Source: Drosophila persimilis (lineage: Eukaryota > Arthropoda > Insecta > Diptera > Drosophilidae). Taken from it: a stretch of 64,000 bases of DNA. A model generated the notes under the pieces. The model ran no database searches. It had not been told where the DNA came from and worked only from the letters and a program-made list of their open reading frames with translations. Below, piece by piece: positions 45,103 to 57,000 of this stretch. The position numbers and the translations under genes are program-made. The stretch is from positions 62,001 to 126,000 of the forward strand of contig NW_020825358.1 of assembly GCF_003286085.1 (NCBI RefSeq), in the 5' to 3' direction. The stretch's first letter is position 1; the number at the start of each line of letters is the position of its first letter.

Positions 45103-45963
45103 ATGTCAAGCAGCAGATTTGGACGACCCTACGGATCGGTGGATGCCATCGTGAATCAGCCGGGAATTCTGGAATCGCGCCCTGGAAGGAATCCGCAGAA
45201 CCCCAATGCACCATACGGACTGGACTACCTGACAATTGTGGACCAGCTCTTGGTCAAGCAGAAAGTGGAACTAACCGAAGTCTTAACCGGCTTCGAGACC
45301 AGCAATAAGTACACCATCCTCAACGCATCCGGCCAGAAGGTGTTCTACGCGGTGGAGGATAGCGATTGCTGCACCCGGAACTGCTGCGCCACCTCGCGGC
45401 CCTTCCACCTGAGGATCCTGGACAACTCGCCTCGGGAGATCATCCACATGCACCGTCCGCTGGCCTGCTCGGCCTGCTGCTTCCCCTGCTGCCTGCAGAG
45501 CATTGAGGTCTTTGCGCCGCCCGGTAACGTCATTGGCACCATCGAGCAGGAGTGGTCCGTGGGGTGGCCCTCGTTCCGCATACTCAATCACTTGGGCGAA
45601 AAGGTCTACCGCATCGAGGGTCCGCTCTGCACGTGTTCCCTGTGGGGCAACGTGGACTTTCATGTAAGCAGCGACTAGTTGGGGGCACTCTCATTTCATT
45701 TTCTACTCATGGCTATGTTCTGCAGGTGGTATCCCTGACTGGCGCAAAGGTGGGCAGGATCTCCAAGCAGTGGTCGGGTCTGGTGCGGGAATTCTTCACG
45801 GACGCCGACTTCTTCGGCATCAGCTTTCCCAGGGAGCTGGATGTGCGTATGAAGGCGGTCCTCCTCGGCGCCACATTCCTGATTGTGAGTATTAACGTAC
45901 CCCCAAATGATGTGGTTAACCCATTTTGTTTCTTCACAGGATGCCATGTTCTTTGAACATTAA
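45103..45963 (+). CDS. Tandem phospholipid scramblase paralogue
   Basis: Three exons: 45103-45663, 45726-45884 and 45940-45963, giving 247 aa. Introns are 62 and 55 bp, both GT-AG and phase 0, at exactly the same codons as the last two scramb1 introns (after NVDFH and after ATFLI). This points to DNA-level tandem duplication, not retroposition. The protein lacks the long Pro-rich N-terminus; it has a 37-residue leader ([15 protein letters not shown]...) in the first domain exon. It keeps CCTRNCC at 89-95, CSACCFPCC at 122-130 and [14 protein letters not shown] at 213-226. The Ca-binding-like stretch differs from scramb1, with RE in place of LD. The C-terminus stops at DAMFFEH, 12 residues shorter. 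No frameshift or internal stop is seen, so it is probably functional. It may correspond to a known second fly scramblase or be a lineage-specific copy; I leave the symbol open. The start has A at -3. Confidence 0.88.
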
Positions 45964-46166
45964 TTGAGAGCTGATAATCGGTTGAGTCAGCTGTCGTGGT
46001 CAGATCTTATCGCCTTTCCAAGGAACAAATCATGAAAAACCCCATAATATTCTTGAAACTCCATTTGTCATCATGGGGTGAAAATAATCTCAGATGTGGT
46101 CACCATAGGTTTATCTAAGCTTTTGTTCTCCCCTCTTTTCCACTTCTCACTCATGTTGTATACCCC

Positions 46167-46172
46167 AATAAA
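46167..46172 (+). terminator. Poly(A) signal of the scramblase paralogue
   Basis: AATAAA about 205 bp after the stop codon of the paralogue. Confidence 0.6.
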
Positions 46173-46464
46173 ACTTCGGATGGAAACTAGCTGGGCGTTG
46201 GCATCCTGAACGGGAGCTCATCGCAGGGAAGCCCATGATTCGACTTACAACCTCATAGCGGATTTGAAGCCAAATGCCTGCAAGGGCTTAAGGGCAAATT
46301 GAACTCAAGTCGATCGATTCTCATTGCCAGCTAGACTTATAGGAATGCTTATGATAGCCCTATTGATCGTTGCGGGAACTTGACGATTCCATAGATTGGA
46401 AGCTGGCCGGAAGCCACAGCTACGCGGGCCCAGAATCAAATGGAGCAGGGCGCCTTGAACGCCC

Positions 46465-46758
46465 ATGAAGCCATGCAGAGCCGTCCAGAGCAGCGTATCC
46501 TGTGTTCTGGGCGTGCCATGGCTTTTTGTGATCGGAAGCAAATCCTTGAACAGCCCCAGCCATGTGAAGATATTAGTTATTAGTTTTCTAAGCTATTTGT
46601 GGATCGATCTAGACGTGCGCTGGCTGGCTGTGATCGGAAATATGTTCCTGATTTTATGGATTTATTGTCGCAATTGTGTGAACTTCAATCACGAGAGGCA
46701 CGAGATGATTGAAATCAAAAACGACAACCAAAAACGCAACCAGGAAACAAAATATTGA
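46465..46758 (+). CDS. Uncertain 97-aa ORF with hydrophobic segments
   Basis: Open frame from an ATG to TGA between the scramblase paralogue and the LRR gene. It reads two hydrophobic stretches (residues about 34-46 and 54-66) and a charged tail (HERHEMIEIKNDNQKRN). Codon third positions are only weakly GC-biased, and an overlapping antisense frame at 46305-46541 is equally open. I recognise no family. It may be a small membrane protein, a remnant of a gene or chance. Confidence 0.18.
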   Translation: MKPCRAVQSSVSCVLGVPWLFVIGSKSLNSPSHVKILVISFLSYLWIDLDVRWLAVIGNMFLILWIYCRNCVNFNHERHEMIEIKNDNQKRNQETKY

Positions 46759-46897
46759 ATCACGAAATAATTTTGAAGCAAACCTTAAATTTTAATGTCT
46801 GTCTTAAGAGGTAGTTTCCATTTTCGAGAGCCTTCTTTTGCATATAGTGCGGTCTTTAGTGCTCGAGTGATTTGCAGTTTTGGAATTGGTGAGACTT

Positions 46898-47179
46898 ATG
46901 GACTTCATTGGCTTCGAACGACCCACTGCTGTATCTCCTGGGCGGATAGCAGCATCCAGAGTTGCCTTCAGATTAAGGCGTAGCCAGGAGGATAGCGGAT
47001 TGCCTTACAAATCGATCCACTCTAATGTACATACATATAAGGAAATAGCACAAAAATTATTGCTTGGCCTACAAAGACTTACAAAATGTATGGAGAGGAT
47101 CGTGGGGTTCGAAAACCGTGAAAAAGTGTACGTTTATTTTTCTGCCTATCGAAAAGACATGCCACGCCCCGATCGGTAG
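46898..47179 (+). CDS. Uncertain 93-aa ORF followed by a poly(A) signal
   Basis: Begins MDFIGFERPTAVSP and ends YRKDMPRPDR, with a mixed, non-repetitive composition unlike the low-complexity frames elsewhere. It contains a helical-looking middle (TYKEIAQKLLLGLQRLTKCM). An AATAAA lies 22 bp after the stop at 47201-47206, very close as in many compact fly genes. The start context is weak (C at -3). A TTTGCAG acceptor-like word at 46870-46876 leaves room for an upstream exon. No family is recognised. Confidence 0.32.
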   Translation: MDFIGFERPTAVSPGRIAASRVAFRLRRSQEDSGLPYKSIHSNVHTYKEIAQKLLLGLQRLTKCMERIVGFENREKVYVYFSAYRKDMPRPDR

Positions 47180-47200
47180 CTGTATATTTTAATTATTGTA

Positions 47201-47206
47201 AATAAA
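47201..47206 (+). terminator. AATAAA downstream of the 93-aa ORF
   Basis: Canonical AATAAA 22 bp after TAG; supports transcription of the upstream ORF or of an unseen transcript ending here. Confidence 0.4.
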
Positions 47207-47509
47207 ATCGCTAGAGCGCTAGAGTTCCGCCATGCTCATCCGACCTGAGCGGGCCAGGCCTCGTCGCCGTCGGGACGGTAGAGGGGAGAATGAGAATGGA
47301 ATAGAGTCCACTTGCGGATCAGTAACCTCTGGACGGTTGCCCTCTGCTCTCCTCCTTGCATGGGCTGCACTTGTTCGCCAATGGAAACCGGCTTATCGTT
47401 GGCATTCTGCCTGGCCCGAGCCGAACAGAAACGGGTTTGCGCTGGATGGATTACAAATAAACACAAAGCCAAGAACTCCGTTCGGAGCAACATCAGTTTA
47501 GTGCTCAGA

Positions 47510-49203
47510 ATGCCGGCGTTGAAGCTTCTGCTTGCGCTGCTCCTGATTTGCTTCGAGGCGACAGCCAAGGATCTCCAGGAGTGCGAAGATCTAGGGTTGG
47601 GCAGTCACATCTGCCGCGAAATCGAAAGCCTCCAACAGCTCAATGGATACGTGCAGGACGATTGGCGGAGCGTAAGGGTGGTCAACGAGCACACCGGCAT
47701 CGAGGGCGACGATCCCAGGGCATTGCCAGACCTGTGCCTGTCCAGGCTACTGCACTTGGATCTGTCGGAGTCGGGTGGCCTGACGCTGGGCGAGAGGGGC
47801 CTGCGGGACCTCAGGCAGCTGGAACGGCTCAACCTGACTCGCTGCCAGCTGGAAGAGCTCAAGGAGGAGCACTTTCCCAAGAACTCATCGCTGCGCAACT
47901 TAGACGTGAGCTTCAACGACATACGGCTGATCACGGGGAAGCTGATGAACCGACTGCCAAATCTGGTGTACGCCAACTTCTCCAACAACCTGATAGCGGA
48001 GGTGGAGCCGAATGCCTTCAGGGGCTTGAAGGAGCTGCAGTTTCTCGACCTGACCACCAATGAGCAGGTGAACGTGACCCTGGGGGAGATCGCGAACCTT
48101 CGCTACCTCTCCATCGGCAACAACAACGTGAGAGACGTAAGTAGACGCCAAGAACAAAGCACTGCAGAAGCTGTCTGGAGCTGGAGTATCTTTATCGTTT
48201 TTCGTTCGTGTAGTTCCTTTGGCGCCGGCTGCGGGGACTGCCCAACCTGGAGGAGCTGCATCTGGACAGCAATTGGCTGGAGAACCTCGACATGGGCCTC
48301 TTCCTGGCACTGCCACGGCTGCGCTTGCTCAACGTGTCCAACAACAACCTTTGTGAGATCAAGGGAAGCCTTTTCACGGGTCCCAGCGGACGAGCTCCGC
48401 TCCTGCTGCTCGACTACAGCTCCAACAATGTGAAAGTCCTGGAGGATTCAGTGTTCGACAAGCTGGGCGACCTCAGGACGCTCAATCTGTGGCTAAACCA
48501 AATCAGCAAGATCCACCCGAGGGCCTTCCAGGGCCTGAGCGCCCTCGAGTCCCTCCAACTGCAGGGCAACAAAATCTCGGCCCTGCCCGATGAAGTATTC
48601 TCAAATCTGACGGCCTTGCAACGACTCGACTTGAGCAGGAATAGCATTAGGCAGCTGGGAGCCAGGGTCTTTGGAGGCTCCCTTCTAGGACGCCTCACCC
48701 ATCTGGATCTGAGCAGAAATAGTATCGTGGAGCTCCATCCGCTGTCCCTCTCCGCCCTGCCCCATCTGCGAGAGCTGCGCCTCGGCGGCAACAAGCTGAC
48801 GGCCCTGGACGTGCGCATGTTCGCCCCCCTGCGACGCCTGCAGGTGCTCGCCATCGGCGAGAATCGACTGGAGCAGATCGAGGAAGACATGCTGGAGACT
48901 TTCGAGCACCTCTCCCGCCTGGACATCAACAATAACCGCCTCAGCTTTCTGCCATCGCTCCAGGCAGCCCAGTATCTGCTCCGGCTGCGGCACATCAGCA
49001 TCGAGGGGAATCCCTGGCAGTGCCTGTGCCTGGACGAGATCACCGCCTGGCTGGACAAGCGCCAGGTGAGCTACGCCCGGCCCAGCAGTGCCTACTACAG
49101 TGGCCGTAAGCCGCTCTGCGTGGTCACACCCGTCGAGCAGTGCCTCCGGGACTTGAAGGCAGTGCGCGCGCACGGCGTCATCGAGAGCTACGAGCAGATT
49201 TGA
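47510..49203 (+). CDS. Secreted leucine-rich-repeat protein (CG32055-like)
   Basis: Two exons, 47510-48136 and 48214-49203, joined by a 77-bp phase-0 GT-AG intron, giving 538 aa. Residues 1-19 (MPALKLLLALLLICFEATA) are a classic signal peptide, which decides the start even though the frame is open further upstream; A is at -3. About fifteen LRRs run from residue 82 to 470, with LxxLxLxxN words such as LEELHLDSNWL, LESLQLQGNKI and LTHLDLSRNSI. A C-terminal LRRCT cap starts at GNPWQCLCL (about 474) with cysteines near 479, 481, 511 and 519. No transmembrane segment follows the cap and the protein ends SYEQI, so it is probably extracellular. Ligand and role cannot be read from sequence; fly relatives act in recognition or adhesion. 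The position near scramb1 recalls D. melanogaster CG32055, which I cannot verify. A possible Inr (TCAGTT, 47493-47498) would leave a very short leader. Confidence 0.9.
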
Positions 49204-49222
49204 GCTGCCAAACGGGAGCAGC

Positions 49223-49228
49223 AATAAA
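49223..49228 (+). terminator. Poly(A) signal of the LRR gene
   Basis: AATAAA only 20 bp after the stop codon, giving a very short 3' UTR. Confidence 0.65.
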
Positions 49229-49229
49229 T

Positions 49230-52191
49230 CAATATCACTAAATGTCGCTGGAGTTCTGTTCGGTTGTGGGTTCTGCCTGGCTGCCTTCCTGACGGGTGGG
49301 CCTTCCTGGGCGGGTGGGATAGAGGATGGGGGATGGGGGGATGGTGGATGGTGGAGAGAAACCTTCGTAAATCACAGACAATTGGATGACCATGAGGGCA
49401 AAACTTTAGCTAGCCAAAGTATTTGGCCAACTGTCGTAAAACAATAAAACGGAAGGCGGCCGCAAAGCATCAGAGGGGTGAGGGGGATGGGCAGCAGCGC
49501 AGCAGAGCAGCAGAGCAGCAGAGATTTTCAAATACTTAACACCACTTAAGCGAACAGTTGGACATTGACAATGGGGAGATTGGGAATTCCCAGTGGGGGC
49601 GGTGTGGGGATTAGAGGCTGGTAGCCTGGTAGTCCGGGAAAGGTGACCGCTTTGGCCGTGATTGTTGAGCGTAATTTAGCGCAAGAATTTTTATTAAAAT
49701 TCCCAATTTGTTTGCAGTCAAACTTTTTGTTGCCCGGCCACACGGGCCATGGCTGAATGAATTGATTGATTGATGGACCAAATGGGAGAAATTTGTCCAT
49801 GCAATGGGAAATAAATAACGATTGGTTGGACAATCAGAGAGAGTTATGAATGCAGTTCGAAGACTAAGAACTTCATTAAACCAAAAGTTTGAAATGCTGT
49901 AAGCCGAACGTCAGAAATCGGCAAAGCAGCTTAAAGGGCAACAGAAGAGCCTCATTCCCTGTATTCTGCCATTCAGGAAATTTGCATTCAGAGGGTGTTT
50001 GGGGAATCGCAGCATTCGCAAGCAAATAAGTAGTTCAACTTCTGGGCATTCATGGACGCAAGTTTATGCCGGCATAGGCATGCCAGGCATTCACACTCGA
50101 CCAGGTGACAAAGGGCCAGAGACAATGGGCCAAGTCGAGGGGCGCCAGAACATGTGCAGTCAATACGGCAATTACAGCAATACAAGGTAGGACGACGACG
50201 GTATGCACAAGCGACCAATTTTCCTGCTCGACAGGCGTAATAAAAGTTCAACTCGGGCAGAAATTAACCAAGTTAAAGGCTGGACTCCATTGGTAGGTAG
50301 CCCCAATACAAGAAGAGCTCACATAATTTAATTACATTTTTGGGTTACAATTTTCCCCTGTCCCGATGTTGTTGTTGTCGATGAATCAGGTTTCCGGTCA
50401 AAGGTGAAAGGTGGTCGACAGCTTCTGCCCCTCAGTTGCACGTACGCTGTCCTATGAATTTTGTCATCGACAGTGGGACAGCGGGACAGTGGGACAGCGG
50501 TACAGAGCGTCCCTTCAATTAATTTTGAAACAAACTTTGGCCATGGTCGGGCTTTTGTTTGCTCAATTTGATAACCGAAATGGCAGGAGTTTCTTGCCTG
50601 TCCTGTCCTGTCCTGTCCTGTCCCCTGTGTACTCGTATCTGTGTGTGGTCCTGACAAACTTGTTGCTCCGCTCAAACACAGACACGTTGCCGGATCCGTA
50701 CCCGTACCCGTACCCGTACCCGGACCTGGCAGACCCTCAAACATTGAACCCTTATCAACATGAAATGACGCGCCGCTGAGGTGTCAAAGACATTCTGGCC
50801 ATCAATTTTTCCCCCCCGTCCCCCCGTCCCCAGTCCCCGAGACCCACCTGGCGTATGCGTGATATTTCAATATACAATACATCAAAATTAAATTTTGATT
50901 TCTCAACGCATTCTCTGGTGGTTTTATAATGCCGGAATGCCGCCGGCCCCCCAGCACTTAGCATTCCTCATTTTGTTCGGTTAATTACGTTCATGGCTAA
51001 TTGCATTTCTGTGGTTTAAATGGCCGCAAAATTTGTTAACAAAATATTTGCAGAAAAACACACACATTTTTGCACAATTAGCTCGGTCATTGTATATTTT
51101 ATTTTGTGCGTGCACTTGTGTGTGCGCTATCTATGCATATTCATTTTTCCCACCAAATCCCCAAAAACTGAACAGAACGGAACGAGACGAGACGAGACAG
51201 GATAGGACAGGACACGATGCGGTTGCGACTGCACTTCAAATTACAACATTTTTGCGGTTCTCTGAATTTGTAATTCCATCTACAGTTGCAGTTGCAGTTG
51301 CAGTTGCACTAGCAGTTGCAGCTTTAGTTGCTGCCAAATGCAATTAGCAAGAACGAAGAGGTCCTAATTAATAGAGATGTTTCTTGTGGATTGTAGCTCA
51401 AAGCTCACCAGGAAATTGCAATGCTCTATACGATTCCTGAATCATCACCTCATACAATATGTCCACCAGCTCTGGTCAGAATCGAGGCCATCGGCCTTCT
51501 CTTCCGCTGAACTTGACTGGCAGTGCTGGTCGGAGTGCCCGTACAAAGTCAGAGCATGCTCCGGGATCGTGCTTAATGAAAATGCCTGCCCAAAACGCCA
51601 CAAAGTATGCAGCGGCAGCGGCAGCAACAATGTTGCCGCCTGCCATAGAAGATATTACTCCATCAGCGTGCACACACCTCATATCTGGCCAAGGCCCCAA
51701 GGCACAAAATTCCCTGCTGCTAATGATTTTTAATAGCCAAATTGCATGAGCTGACTGCCAGAGACCCGAGGCTGCACCAGGTCACAGCTGCCACAGCCGC
51801 CAGAGCCGCCACAGCCGGCGAGATGGCTCTTAAAAACGTATTTGTGGCATACTGACATGCTCGTACATACATACCACCCGATGCGGTCAATAAAATATGC
51901 AAAGTGAGGATGTTTGCTCCCTGGGCCTCGGGGAGTGTCGTGTCCATCGAGCAGGCCTTAAAAAACAAATTAGTGGCGCTTACTCAACAAGATTGAGTGG
52001 TTCTTGTATCGCAGTCATCGTCATCGTTTCGCCCATGCGGTGGAGCAGGGCAACCCGTCGAATGATTGGCTCTCCAATACCCCCATCGCATTCTGCGAGA
52101 CCAACGGCTCTGCTCCTTGATTACGCACTGCAGGAAGGAAAACCTGAACTTAATTAATGAAAGAGCTCCAGGCAGCTGCCTCCTCCACCTT

Positions 52192-52222
<31 letters not shown>

Positions 52223-55200
52223 CACTGGCTTTGGATCTCATCTTACATCTATTTGTAGGGCATAGATACTCGTGCGAGCTGATGAATATTTATGCGAAAA
52301 GAAATGGGCAAAATTATAGAGCAGAATCACCAGAGAATGGCCATTTCATGGCCCCCACCGATGACGCGGCAAATCAACAGCTGAGCATAATTTTTGGTTA
52401 ATAAAAACGTGTAATAATTTGCTCTGTGGCAGACACATGTGCCACCCACCCCATGTGGGGGGCGGGGGGAATGGTGTGTGGCAAATGAAATTATGTAAAT
52501 GTGACAGCAGCAACAGAGCAACCGACGCTAGATGTATCTGCAACTGAATTTTGTATCTTTTGTGGGTGTTGCCGGCGGTTGACCCACGTACACAATGGCA
52601 TTGGGGGCAGGGCGGGGGCGCGGGTGCGGGCGCGGGCGGTGCCCTGGCCATGCCCAAACATGGCTTAATGTTGATTAGATGCATTAAACATGCGAAAGCC
52701 CAAAAACCCGCATGCCACAAACTGTTGCCTGCATTGCGGGGCAGGGCGTACAATAAACGGCAGCATAAAATAGATATTCCCATTGCATATTTACATGTGT
52801 GCGATGTGTTCCGTGCCCCGTTCCCCGTGCCCCATGCGAGGGGCAATGAAATTAGCGCAACGTTTTAACTTTTGCGCGGCAATTGAATAACTTTAATTGG
52901 TAATAAAGCCGTGGTCCATGGAGCCGGAAATTGCGGAATTACTGCGCCCAAAACAACAACTCCCAGAGCCAATCGGCAGCTGGCATTTGGGGAATGGGGA
53001 ATGGGGAATGGGGAACTCTTGCCACTGGGCATGCCCGCTAGCTGTTTACGATCCGTGCACCATCGAGTCGAGGCCAACTTTAATAGTAAATAAGAACAAT
53101 AACAACCGCCGCAGGAGCAGCTGCGAAGCGCCACAAAGTTTCTGCCACACGCAAAAAAGGACACAAAACAAAAAACATCGCAGTGGCAAGACCAGAAAAG
53201 AAAAGTTCGAAAACACTTTACTTTGATGACCGTCCAAGTCTTTGGCTCTCAACGTGGACGCTGTCGCCATGGCTGCCAGTTGCCGGTTGCCATTCAAATG
53301 GCTCGCTTCGCTCTACTCTCACCCGGGGGACTGCGAGAACTTTTTAATGACTCCTGTCCCGGCCTGAAAGGTGAACATATTGTTAACAGCTGGCTGTCTA
53401 CTGTAGGGCCCATCCGCCATCCGCCATCAGCCATCAGGTGACACGCACATTGCCCCAGGGGCAGACCTACTACTGCCCCTACTACTGGTGACCCCGACCT
53501 GTTGTGGTCACCTGTCGCCTGCAAGGTGAGAAGGCCCATAAACTGAGAATTCTTAATATGTAAGCTCTCTATCGATTCCCTTCGTGAGAAGAGTATTGAG
53601 CTGTCTCTATAAATGAAAGGCGGCCAAATCATTTTAGAGTCGATGGCTAGGCGAAATCATTATTGATTTCCCGATTGGGTGGCCAGGCTTATCTGCAAAA
53701 GGGTGAGCACCGAGTGCCACTTGGGGCGCTTTGACAAAAAGTTTCTTTTGTACATATTATTTATGCCCGGTTCCAGCCTGCGGCTCAGCCTGGAGAGGTC
53801 CCTTCAATATGCCTACTTCTCTCCCCTTTTGGGTTCTGGTCCGATTTTTTTGTGTTGTTATTGCTCTTTTATTTGTAATGGCAGACTTCGTTTCGCTTTC
53901 GCATTGGCTTTGGCTCTGGCTCTGGCCTGTTCTTTATACTTTTTAATTTATGTAACAGCTGTTGCTTCCACGTAAATGTCAAATGCATTCGCGGGGGGGG
54001 GGGCGGCTGCTGGGCTGGGTGGAGGGGGGGGGGGGGGGAAGTCAAAGCCCAGAACTCATAATGTGTTAAGTTTTCGCTTGTCGAGTGAGTGGCTCGTGCT
54101 CGAGTTGTTGGCAAACAGTCTGCCCCAGCCCCTCTCTTAGCCGCCCCCCCTGCTGCTAGAGCTCTCCCGAATCAACTTCGCCACTTCAAGTGGCACAGAA
54201 AGTTTGCACCAAAAGAGGCCAGCAAACTAATTATTTAGTTTCCTTCCGTGCCGTTCCATTCCGTTTTCCGTTTTGGGAAGAAAACCGAACGGCAAACGGC
54301 ACAGCGGCACAGCGGCAAAACGGCAAACGGTAAATGCCAAACGGCGAACGCCAAACGTCAGCCAAATATCAATAAAAACTCCAATCGAGATCTATTTCAA
54401 TTAACTTGTTAAAAAACTTTTTAATTAACGGCATTGCAGACTCTGAAGCAGCCTGGCAACGCCACCAGCTCCGCCATCTCTCCACCGTCTCTCCACCGTC
54501 TCTCCGGGCTAGTTTCCTTTCTCCTCCTTTCCGCTTGAATTTATTGCTGCGCCTAATTGGGCAGCAACATCCCCAACCCAACCCAGCGAGGACGAAGGAC
54601 GACCCATCCGTGGGGTATGGGGCCCTGTGATATGTAAATGTTTATAAATCAAGCTGCGACTGTTGTCCGTGACAAGTGGTCGACTGTTTGGACACTTCAA
54701 ATAAATAAATAAGCAAAGAGCGCCGTGCCGGCGCTATAACATGTTTATGCCGACCTGACCCCATTGTGCGGTAAGTTCAACATTCAGCATTCAGCATTCA
54801 ACAATCCATTTTCCAATTCCCCTTTTCTATTTTCGCCCTCCTTTTTCACCCTTGCCCTGACTATTTGTTTAGCATAGTTTCGTCGGGCCGGCCCCAAAGG
54901 CAGGAGGAAGGAACCCTCATCAAAATTGTCTGAGAGTTTTTCTTGCCCGACACCTTGTGATTTAGAAAGCCGCAACATATGAAACCAAAGCCTTGGACTT
55001 GGTGATTTATACGATTCGGGCTGATTTACTGCCACAGAGGCCATTAGAGGAGTGCGGAGGAGCCACCGTCCTCGAGTGGACACTCGATTTGCTGCTGTCG
55101 ACAATTACATTGTCTAGACCAAGGCGACTGTCAAAACTCGATGCTCTGGCCATACTTTGGCCCTACTTTGGCCATTCTTTGGTTTCGGCTGCTGGCTCTG

Positions 55201-57000
55201 AGGCCCAGTCAATGTCTCCAAGTTGATTATAGAAATGACAAAAGCAGAAAAGCGCCAAAGAAAAGCACCAAAGAAAAGCAAAGCAAAGCAAAGCAAAACA
55301 CAGCGAAACAAATGTCTACGGATCGAGTTTTTTAGCGCTTGATAAATTACTGCGAGGAGCTTAAGGCTATTAATAAGATAAATGAGCGGCAATAAGTGGA
55401 GATGGCACTTCGATTCCATGCCGTGCCGTGCCAGGCCATGCGCTCTTCCTTCCTTCCGCTGCATAATGCGGCGTATGCGTAATTACCATTTCATATGCAT
55501 TAAGAGCCGCTTCAATCACACGCCACACGGAGCACGGAGCACGGAGCACCCCCTCCCCCCCGTTCAAGGAGAGTCCTGGAATCGGAGTATGATGAGCAGT
55601 AGCTGGGAGCTGCCGCTGGAGGAGCTGGAGGAGCAGTAGGTGGCTCTGGCAAACCAAACCAAATCCGATGGATGTCATTAAGCGCATTTGAAAAATCATC
55701 AACAAAGCGTTGACAGTGTTGCCAGCTCGGCCAACGATGGACGCCAAATGGTAATGGAAGCATTGTTAGCGGCAGCAGGCGAGGGTGGGCGAGGGTGTGG
55801 GGTAGCGGGCAGCGCGAAGCGGGGATGGATAAAAAATGTACCAATAAATTGAAATACGATCAATAATAATTATGATTGGGGGCCCCAGACAGCGTGAATA
55901 CACAGAATAATTGCGTTTCCATGCAATTGCTCAATTCCATAAGGAGCAGCTGCCTATCGGGCACAATGGGGCGATTATCGCTAAGTGAACGGAACGGGGC
56001 TCCAGAAATAATCATCCAAGAATGGCCCGACACAAAGTGGATTTTGCATTCAAGTGCTCATCGCGGCGATAAGTGGAGGGGAGTGGAGTCTATGACCTTG
56101 GGTGTAAAAAGGATTGCTGCCGATAAGGAAATAGTCAGGAGGCAGGCAGCCTGAAGAGGAGCCTTTGGGATTATCTCTTTGCCTGCAATCGATCTATGGA
56201 GCTCCATAGATAAACTCCTGCTATCGCTATCAATGTTTTAAAGTAATAAACACTGTTTTCAAACAATTACCAACGCTTTCTATTCAAACAATTATCTTTA
56301 ATGCCCATTTTGTCATAAATCCATTCATCTATTGTTATATCCCACAGAGTGCCGACCGCAAATCCCCATCGATGTTCCCATTGTGCCAGCCCCCAGTCTT
56401 TTTCCTGCCACAGCGGCAGCACCTCGTCCTCCCACTGCCGCCGAGAGCCGCCGAGAGTCGCCGACAATGGCAGCGTTTAAAAAAACATTAGTTCAACTGG
56501 CCAGCAGAAAGTTCAACTGGCAGTCATAGGGAAGAAGCTCAAGTTTATGCCTAACGAGAGGGGGAGAGCAGAGGAGAGGAGAGGAGAGGAGTGCCCAGCC
56601 CAAGGACTCGGGTCCAAGGTCTCTATCCCTCAGCGCCACAGCTCCTCTTTAAGTGAAAGCTATCCTAACCGAGTGACCGACCGCAAATTTCCCCTGCTTG
56701 CCGTGCAGTTCGTCACAATGGAAATCCAATTTAATTTTACTGATTCTGCACTTTGCACAAATCGAAGGGCCCCCGACGATGGTCTCATCGTTAAAGATGC
56801 GGTCCAGCCGCAGCCGCAGCCGCAGCCGCAAGTCCCCAGCCACAAAGAGGGCTGCACTTCTTGAAGGGACGAGTGGGAGGATTGGGGGTTCCATTTCACA
56901 GATGCCGCAGGACATGCATATATGCAGGGATCAGGGCCCGGCCAGGGACATCTAATTATTGTTTACCGTGCTTAAACACCGGGAAAATTCAATTGAATTC
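49230..57000. other. Gene-free region downstream of the LRR gene
   Basis: No supported exon. It contains GATGGGG/GATGGTGGAT repeats at 49322-49350, GTCCT pentamers at 50597-50623, CCCGTA hexamers at 50697-50722 and GCTCTG hexamers at 52190-52225. GGGGAAT heptamers lie at 52987-53013, G-runs at 53992-54036 and a CCGCAG array at 56808-56830. The frame at 51377-51733 overlaps another open frame and has no recognisable domain. Confidence 0.5.

Noticed and set aside
46305..46541. 78-aa - strand frame antisense to the 97-aa ORF
   Set aside because: Has no good ATG at a sensible position, an in-frame stop just upstream and no recognisable domain; kept only as a caution for the overlapping + strand ORF.
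47312..47509. In-frame upstream extension of the LRR protein
   Set aside because: The extension would bury the clear signal peptide starting at 47510 and has no coding character.
48414..49058. 214-aa arginine/serine-rich frame on the - strand
   Set aside because: Antisense of the LRR exon 2; the RS-like composition comes from reversed leucine and glutamate codons.
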